Assembly (NCBI GenBank): GCA_003132665.1
Contig: PKYN01000019.1
Location: forward strand, 79,696-143,695
From: Actinomycetota bacterium
Lineage (GTDB): Bacteria > Actinomycetota > Thermoleophilia > Gaiellales > Gaiellaceae
DNA length: 64,000 nt
Direction of reading: 5' to 3'
In this document: positions 60,233 through 64,000 of the stretch, piece by piece
Layout of the letters: each line of letters opens with the position of its first letter
Position numbering within the stretch: the stretch's first letter is position 1
Program-made: the position numbers and the translations under genes
Notes under the pieces: model-generated
What the model was told of the DNA's origin: nothing
The model's input: only the letters and a program-made list of their open reading frames with translations
Database searches by the model: none

Positions 60233-61841
60233 TCTCTGGCTTCTCGCTTGGAAGCGTGAATGGCGCAGCGACCGCGACAGCGAGGAATCCCCACGTCATC
60301 GGGTCCTCGAAGAAGTCCGCGTAGAACAGGCTCTGCACGGCTATCGCCGTCAACGCCAGCGCGCAAACGAGCTGAACGCGCCCCGAGAAGGTCGGGCCGG
60401 CGCGCCTGAATGTCACGAGTAACGAGCTAGCGAGCAGCCAGAGAAACAGTCCGAAGCCGATCAATCCTCCTTCGGCGGCGACGGTCACCGGCGTGGTGTG
60501 AGAGGCGGCCTTACGCAGGTCTCGTCCGGACATCCCGGTGAGATCGGCGTAGGCACGCCTGAAGCCGCCCATGCCGACCCCGATGACTGGGTGATGGACG
60601 GCGATTCGTATCCCGTGCTCGACCAGGGTCGAACGCGCCGAGGTGATGCTGTTCAGATCGGTCTTCGGGCCGTAGAGCATCTTCGCTCGAGCCTGCGGCG
60701 TCACCAGTGCGACGGGCACGAGCAGCATCGTCGCGGCCAGAAGTGGAATGGCCGCGCGCCGACGCCAGGCGACGAGAGCGGCAGCGAGTGTCCCGACGAC
60801 GAGCGCCGCGAAGCTCGACTGGGAGAACGAGAGCGCAAGCCCGATCCAGAGCGCCCCGATCGCACAGGTCGCGACGGCGAGCCAGGGGCGGCGAGCGAGC
60901 GCAGCGACGAGCGCAAGGCAGGCCAGCGCGGCGAGCACCAGGAACGGCCACCAAACCCAGGACAAAACGCCCGTGACGTTCGACCGAGCGAAGGAGAGAA
61001 CGAGCCCGATCCAGAGCGCACCGAGAATGGGGACCGAAACCGCGAGCCCGGTGCGACCTGCACGCGTGAGTACGAGCGCGAGACAGGCCAGTATCGCGAG
61101 CACCAGGAAGCGTCCGTAGATGGACGGGTCCCAGAACACCGAGTTGATCCTGAAGAACGGCGCGTAGGCGTTGGAGTTGATGACCTTCGGATTGAAGAAA
61201 ATGTCGCGCGTCGCGTACTGATACGCGCCCACCAGCGCGAAAACGAGGGCCATCGAGACGAGCTGCAAGAGCAGGCCTTGCAGCAACCGCCGCGACCAGC
61301 GCACCCGGGCCAGCGTCAGGGCGAGGAAGGTGAATGGCAGTAGCGCGGCGTCGAGCTCGGTCGCCCCCCTGCGAACGTCGATGCTCCAGATCAGCGACAC
61401 CGCGCTCCAGACGACGAATCCCGCCAGCGGCCATGCGAGCCGGCCCAGCTCTCGCGAACGCTTGTCGCCCCGGTAGAGCTCCAGCGCGAATACCAGAGTC
61501 GCCGCCGTGATCACCACGTAGAGAAGAAGGAACGAGTTGTAGATCGAGTCGCTCAGCTTGAACGGAAGACGGGCGGGAACGCAGGCCAGCGCGAGAAACG
61601 GCAGCAGCGCGGGCCAGCGCCGCAGCACGACGATGAGAGCTACGACGATGACCCCCACGATCGCGGCGATGGTCGCCAGCGCGACCAGGCCGGTGTCGGG
61701 CGCGAACGCGTTACCCGCGAGCCCGCCTCCGCAAGCCGTGAGTGCGAGCCCGAAGAGGCGCACCCTTCTCTCTCTACCGAGCAGTAGTCCGATTAGTCCG
61801 AGTGCCGCTAGCGGGCCGCCGATTTGCGCGAGCGTGTCCAT
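60201..61841 (-). CDS. O-antigen ligase-like membrane protein with internal duplication
   Basis: A 546-residue polytopic protein with 13-15 helices, related to the protein at 52011: APFFRINSVFWDPSIYGRFL, the Wzy_C region HHPVIGVGMGGFRRAYADL and HTTPVTVAAEGGLIGFGLFL, and SLFYADFFEDPMTWGFLAVA. Residues ~244-289 and ~299-344 are two copies of the same helix-loop-helix block (FLVLA-LACLALV ... GALWIGL-LSF), present once in the homologue at 52011. ATG 61841 has GGAAGG close upstream. Probable polymerase or ligase; the effect of the extra helices on topology is unknown. Confidence 0.87.
   Translation of the reverse strand: MDTLAQIGGPLAALGLIGLLLGRERRVRLFGLALTACGGGLAGNAFAPDTGLVALATIAAIVGVIVVALIVVLRRWPALLPFLALACVPARLPFKLSDSIYNSFLLLYVVITAATLVFALELYRGDKRSRELGRLAWPLAGFVVWSAVSLIWSIDVRRGATELDAALLPFTFLALTLARVRWSRRLLQGLLLQLVSMALVFALVGAYQYATRDIFFNPKVINSNAYAPFFRINSVFWDPSIYGRFLVLAILACLALVLTRAGRTGLAVSVPILGALWIGLVLSFARSNVTGVLSWVWWPFLVLAALACLALVAALARRPWLAVATCAIGALWIGLALSFSQSSFAALVVGTLAAALVAWRRRAAIPLLAATMLLVPVALVTPQARAKMLYGPKTDLNSITSARSTLVEHGIRIAVHHPVIGVGMGGFRRAYADLTGMSGRDLRKAASHTTPVTVAAEGGLIGFGLFLWLLASSLLVTFRRAGPTFSGRVQLVCALALTAIAVQSLFYADFFEDPMTWGFLAVAVAAPFTLPSEKPEISVDAAGTPP
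60810..61112. repeat. Internal tandem duplication (about 165-bp period) in the ligase-like gene
   Basis: Two segments, about 60975-61112 and 60810-60947, are offset by 165 bases (55 codons). They share long stretches at DNA level, such as GCGAGCACCAGGAA and GAGCCCGATCCAGAGCGC, and encode the same hydrophobic pattern. The period is a multiple of three, so the frame is kept. Confidence 0.85.
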
Positions 61842-61989
61842 TACCTTCCCGTCAGCTTCCGCTCAGCGCGGAGCGAGGGCCGCCGCCGCCGCGTATTGCA
61901 GGGTAAAGCCTTCAAAGCCGAGCAAGTTTACAGCGGTGGGTCAGCCCACCGGCGACGCGCCCCGCCGAACGCTCATAGAGCATGGACGC

Positions 61990-62895
61990 CTAGGTCGAAA
62001 GCTCCTCGGCCGGGCTCGGCCCCGAGCGCCGAGAAAGTAGGTGGGAAACCCCCCAAGCGGCGAACACGAGAACGCCCAGCCCGAGTCCGGCCAGAACGGT
62101 GATATCCGTCCAGCGACCCGGTAGCGGCTCGAGCAGCTTGAGACCGCTCAAAAGGAGCACGACCGAGAAGGCGACACGAAGCACGCGATCGGGAATGCCG
62201 ACGCTCACCTGGCTACCGATCATGATGCCGGGGATCGAGCCGGGGAGCATCCAGAGAAGCGCGTGCCAGGCCACGTCGCCGCTGACTACGTGACCGAGGC
62301 CGGCCACCCAGCACAGAGCGGCGGCATGGAAGATGTCGGTGCCGACGATGCGCCTTGCCGTCAGCGGAAAGGCGAGCAGCATCACCAGCCCGAAGAAGGT
62401 GCCGCTGCCGACGGAGGTGAGACCGACGACGAAGCCACCGGTCGCTCCTAGCGAGAGGGCGATTACGTGGTCACGACGGCGGAGCAGGAACGTCTCGTCG
62501 CTCGCTTGGACGCCTCCCTTGATGAACGTCTTGAGCAGAAAGCCAATCCCGCCCAGTATCAGCGCCGCCGCGATGATCCGCTTCTGCAGGCCGACCGCCC
62601 CTTCGCCCAGGCGATGAGAGAACCAGACGCCGATCAGCGACATCGGCAGCGAGCCAACGAGCATCCAGAGGACGAGTCGCTTGTGGATCGTCCCGAGCGC
62701 GTGATGGCGGGCGGCGCCGAACGACTTGAATATCGCGCCGTGCATCAGATCGGTGCCGACGGCCTTCCCCCCATCGAAACCGAAGACGAGCATCAGGAGC
62801 GGCGTCATCAGCGAGCCGCCCCCCATCCCGGTCATGCCGACCAGTGTGCCAACGCCGAGGCCCAGCAGCACGAACTGCCAGGTGCCACCGCTCAC
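61990..62895 (-). CDS. TauE/SafE-family sulfite/anion exporter-like permease
   Basis: A 301-residue protein with eight or nine hydrophobic helices and the family repeat GVGTLVGMTGMGGGSLMTPL in the first half and GGFVVGLTSVGSGTFFGL in the second, each with the G-rich loop. DLMHGAIFKSFGA and DIFHAAALCWVAG follow these in the two halves. Family members carry sulfite, sulfonates or other small anions. Its GTG start overlaps the stop of the ATP sulfurylase gene (GTGA), which supports a role in sulfate or sulfite movement. Confidence 0.92.
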   Translation of the reverse strand: MSGGTWQFVLLGLGVGTLVGMTGMGGGSLMTPLLMLVFGFDGGKAVGTDLMHGAIFKSFGAARHHALGTIHKRLVLWMLVGSLPMSLIGVWFSHRLGEGAVGLQKRIIAAALILGGIGFLLKTFIKGGVQASDETFLLRRRDHVIALSLGATGGFVVGLTSVGSGTFFGLVMLLAFPLTARRIVGTDIFHAAALCWVAGLGHVVSGDVAWHALLWMLPGSIPGIMIGSQVSVGIPDRVLRVAFSVVLLLSGLKLLEPLPGRWTDITVLAGLGLGVLVFAAWGVSHLLSRRSGPSPAEELST

Positions 62896-64000
62896 GGGCG
62901 ATAAGCCTCTATGAGTACGTCAGCCACTTCGGGCCGGGTGAACTCGATCGGAGGCTCCTCGCCCGCGGCGAGCATCTCGCGCACCTTCGTTCCTGAGAGG
63001 AAGACGTGATCGTCGGCGCCGTGCGGGCAGGTCTTGTTCGAGGCCATCGAACCGCACTTTTTGCACCAGAACGAGTGCTCGAACATCATCGGCTCGATGT
63101 CGAGCTCGTGCGGCTCGAACTCGTCGAAGATGAGCTGTGCGTCGTAAGTGCCGTAGTAGCTGCCGACGCCGGCGTGGTCGCGTCCGACGATGAAGTGCGA
63201 GCAGCCGTAGTTCTTGCGGCAAATGGCGTGCCAGATCGCCTCGCGAGGACCCGCGTAGCGCATCGCGGCCGGGAAGGCGGAGATGACGACTCGGTCGGCC
63301 GGGTAGTAGCCCTGGAGCAGCTTGCGGTAGCAGTCCACGCGCACGGTCGAGGGAATGTCATCGGACTTCGTGTCGCCGACGAGCGGGTGGATGAGCAGAC
63401 CGTCCACCGTCTCGAGCGCGACCTTGGTCAGATACTCGTGCGCCCGATGAATTGGATTGCGGGTCTGGAAGCCGACGACGCGGCGCCAGCCACGCTCGGC
63501 GAACAGCGCGCGCGTCTCGGCCGGATCGAGCGCCAGCTCGGGGAAGGGTGGCGCGGGGCGCTCGAATACCGTCACGTCGCCAGCGAGATAGCGAGGCTTC
63601 TGACCGAGCACGCGGGCGACGCCGGGGTGGGCTTCGTCGGTGGTGCGGTAGCAGAGCTCGGCCTCGCGTTCGGCGTCGTAGTCGAACACCTCGCTCACGT
63701 CGAGAGTCGCGTACAGGCGTCCGTCCTCACCGGCCAGAGCAACGCGGTCGCCGTTCGGCGCCGCGTCGACTGCCAGGCAAACGGGCAGCGCCCAGGGCAG
63801 CCCGCCGGGCAAGCGCATTGTCTTGAGTACCGACTCGTACTGCTCGCGACCCATGAATCCGCTGAGCGGCGAAAGTGCGCCCGAGGCGATCATGTCCAGG
63901 TCGGCGAGCTCGCGCGAGCTGATGCCGACTATCTCGAGCGACTCGACATCGTCCGGGCGCGGGCCGGTGCGGTTGACCAGCTCGCCGCCGTGCGGCTTGA
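62892..64000 (-). CDS. sat: ATP sulfurylase (sulfate adenylyltransferase), 5' end outside the window
   Basis: The frame is open to the window end, so the start codon is not seen; at least 369 residues are present, beginning PHGGELVNRTGPRPDDVESL. The first ATG in frame (63893) lies inside the conserved N-domain. Motifs: QTRNPIHRAHEYL (the HxxH-type nucleotide site), HPLVGDTKSDDIP, FIVGRDHAGVGSYYG and a C-terminal Cys set (WCKKCGSM, TCPHG) that fits the zinc-ribbon of bacterial/archaeal homo-oligomeric enzymes. It makes adenosine phosphosulfate from ATP and sulfate for assimilation or sulfation. No APS-kinase domain is fused. Its stop overlaps the TauE/SafE start. Confidence 0.95.
   Translation of the reverse strand, partial: KPHGGELVNRTGPRPDDVESLEIVGISSRELADLDMIASGALSPLSGFMGREQYESVLKTMRLPGGLPWALPVCLAVDAAPNGDRVALAGEDGRLYATLDVSEVFDYDAEREAELCYRTTDEAHPGVARVLGQKPRYLAGDVTVFERPAPPFPELALDPAETRALFAERGWRRVVGFQTRNPIHRAHEYLTKVALETVDGLLIHPLVGDTKSDDIPSTVRVDCYRKLLQGYYPADRVVISAFPAAMRYAGPREAIWHAICRKNYGCSHFIVGRDHAGVGSYYGTYDAQLIFDEFEPHELDIEPMMFEHSFWCKKCGSMASNKTCPHGADDHVFLSGTKVREMLAAGEEPPIEFTRPEVADVLIEAYRP

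Overview
The window reads as GC-rich chromosomal DNA of an actinobacterium-like soil bacterium. A member of Thermoleophilia (Gaiellales/Solirubrobacterales) is my best guess, from the codon use, the many GTG/TTG starts, the SSI-like lipoprotein and the general gene repertoire. No rRNA, tRNA or CRISPR array was seen, so the placement is inference. Almost the whole window (about 0.7-62 kb) is one surface-polysaccharide locus; the right edge passes into sulfur metabolism (TauE/SafE permease and ATP sulfurylase, the latter cut by the window end).

Layout. 0.2-14.5 kb: small exported protein, an O-antigen ligase/polymerase-like (Wzy/WaaL) protein with a TPR tail, an initiating polyprenyl-phosphate sugar-phosphotransferase, a second Wzy-like protein carrying an inserted carbohydrate-binding module and 18-bp tandem repeats, glycosyltransferases, methyltransferases and a flippase. 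14.5-15.2 kb: decayed DNA. 15.2-31.1 kb: a plus-strand run with a second phosphotransferase, an ABC polysaccharide exporter (permease plus ATPase with C-terminal cargo domain), a methyltransferase, a CapA-like protein and an asparagine-synthase-like amidotransferase joined by 4-base overlaps, then a GT-A-like protein, tandem duplicated CgeB-like glycosyltransferases, a nucleotide-sugar SDR, a DegT-type aminotransferase, a DUF268-like methyltransferase, a GT-methyltransferase fusion and a GT2. 31.1-32.9 kb: a GT2 paralogous to the one at 13.6 kb, followed by a second decayed stretch with a GT2 remnant. 32.9-43.6 kb: an atypically AT-rich GT-like gene, a third Wzy-like protein with a polyserine microsatellite, a GT2, a 4,6-dehydratase and GDP-fucose-synthase-like pair, a large unknown membrane protein, an acyltransferase, a GT2 and a fourth Wzy-like protein. 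43.9-58.9 kb: GT2, three ATP-grasp enzymes, an eIF-2B-like isomerase, SSI-like lipoprotein, PIG-L and NodB-type deacetylases, PQQ-type beta-propeller, fifth Wzy-like protein, GT4, second flippase and a FlgD-Ig-like anchored protein. 59-64 kb: response regulator with a good promoter and hairpin upstream, two very small genes, a possible operator-bearing promoter, a sixth Wzy-like protein with an internal duplication, TauE/SafE and sat.

How it works together. Phosphotransferases load the first sugar-phosphate on undecaprenyl phosphate; GT2/GT4/CgeB-like enzymes extend it using sugars made by the SDRs and aminotransferase; flippases or the ABC exporter move it across the membrane; Wzy/WaaL-like proteins polymerise or ligate it; methyl-, acetyl-, deacetyl- and possibly amido-modification decorates it. 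Two initiating enzymes, both export routes and six ligase/polymerase-like proteins suggest at least two polymers assembled from a duplicated, recombining locus. The most novel-looking parts are the exporter-methyltransferase-CapA-amidotransferase cassette (16.9-22.2 kb) and the CBM inserted in a Wzy-like protein (5.05-5.47 kb).
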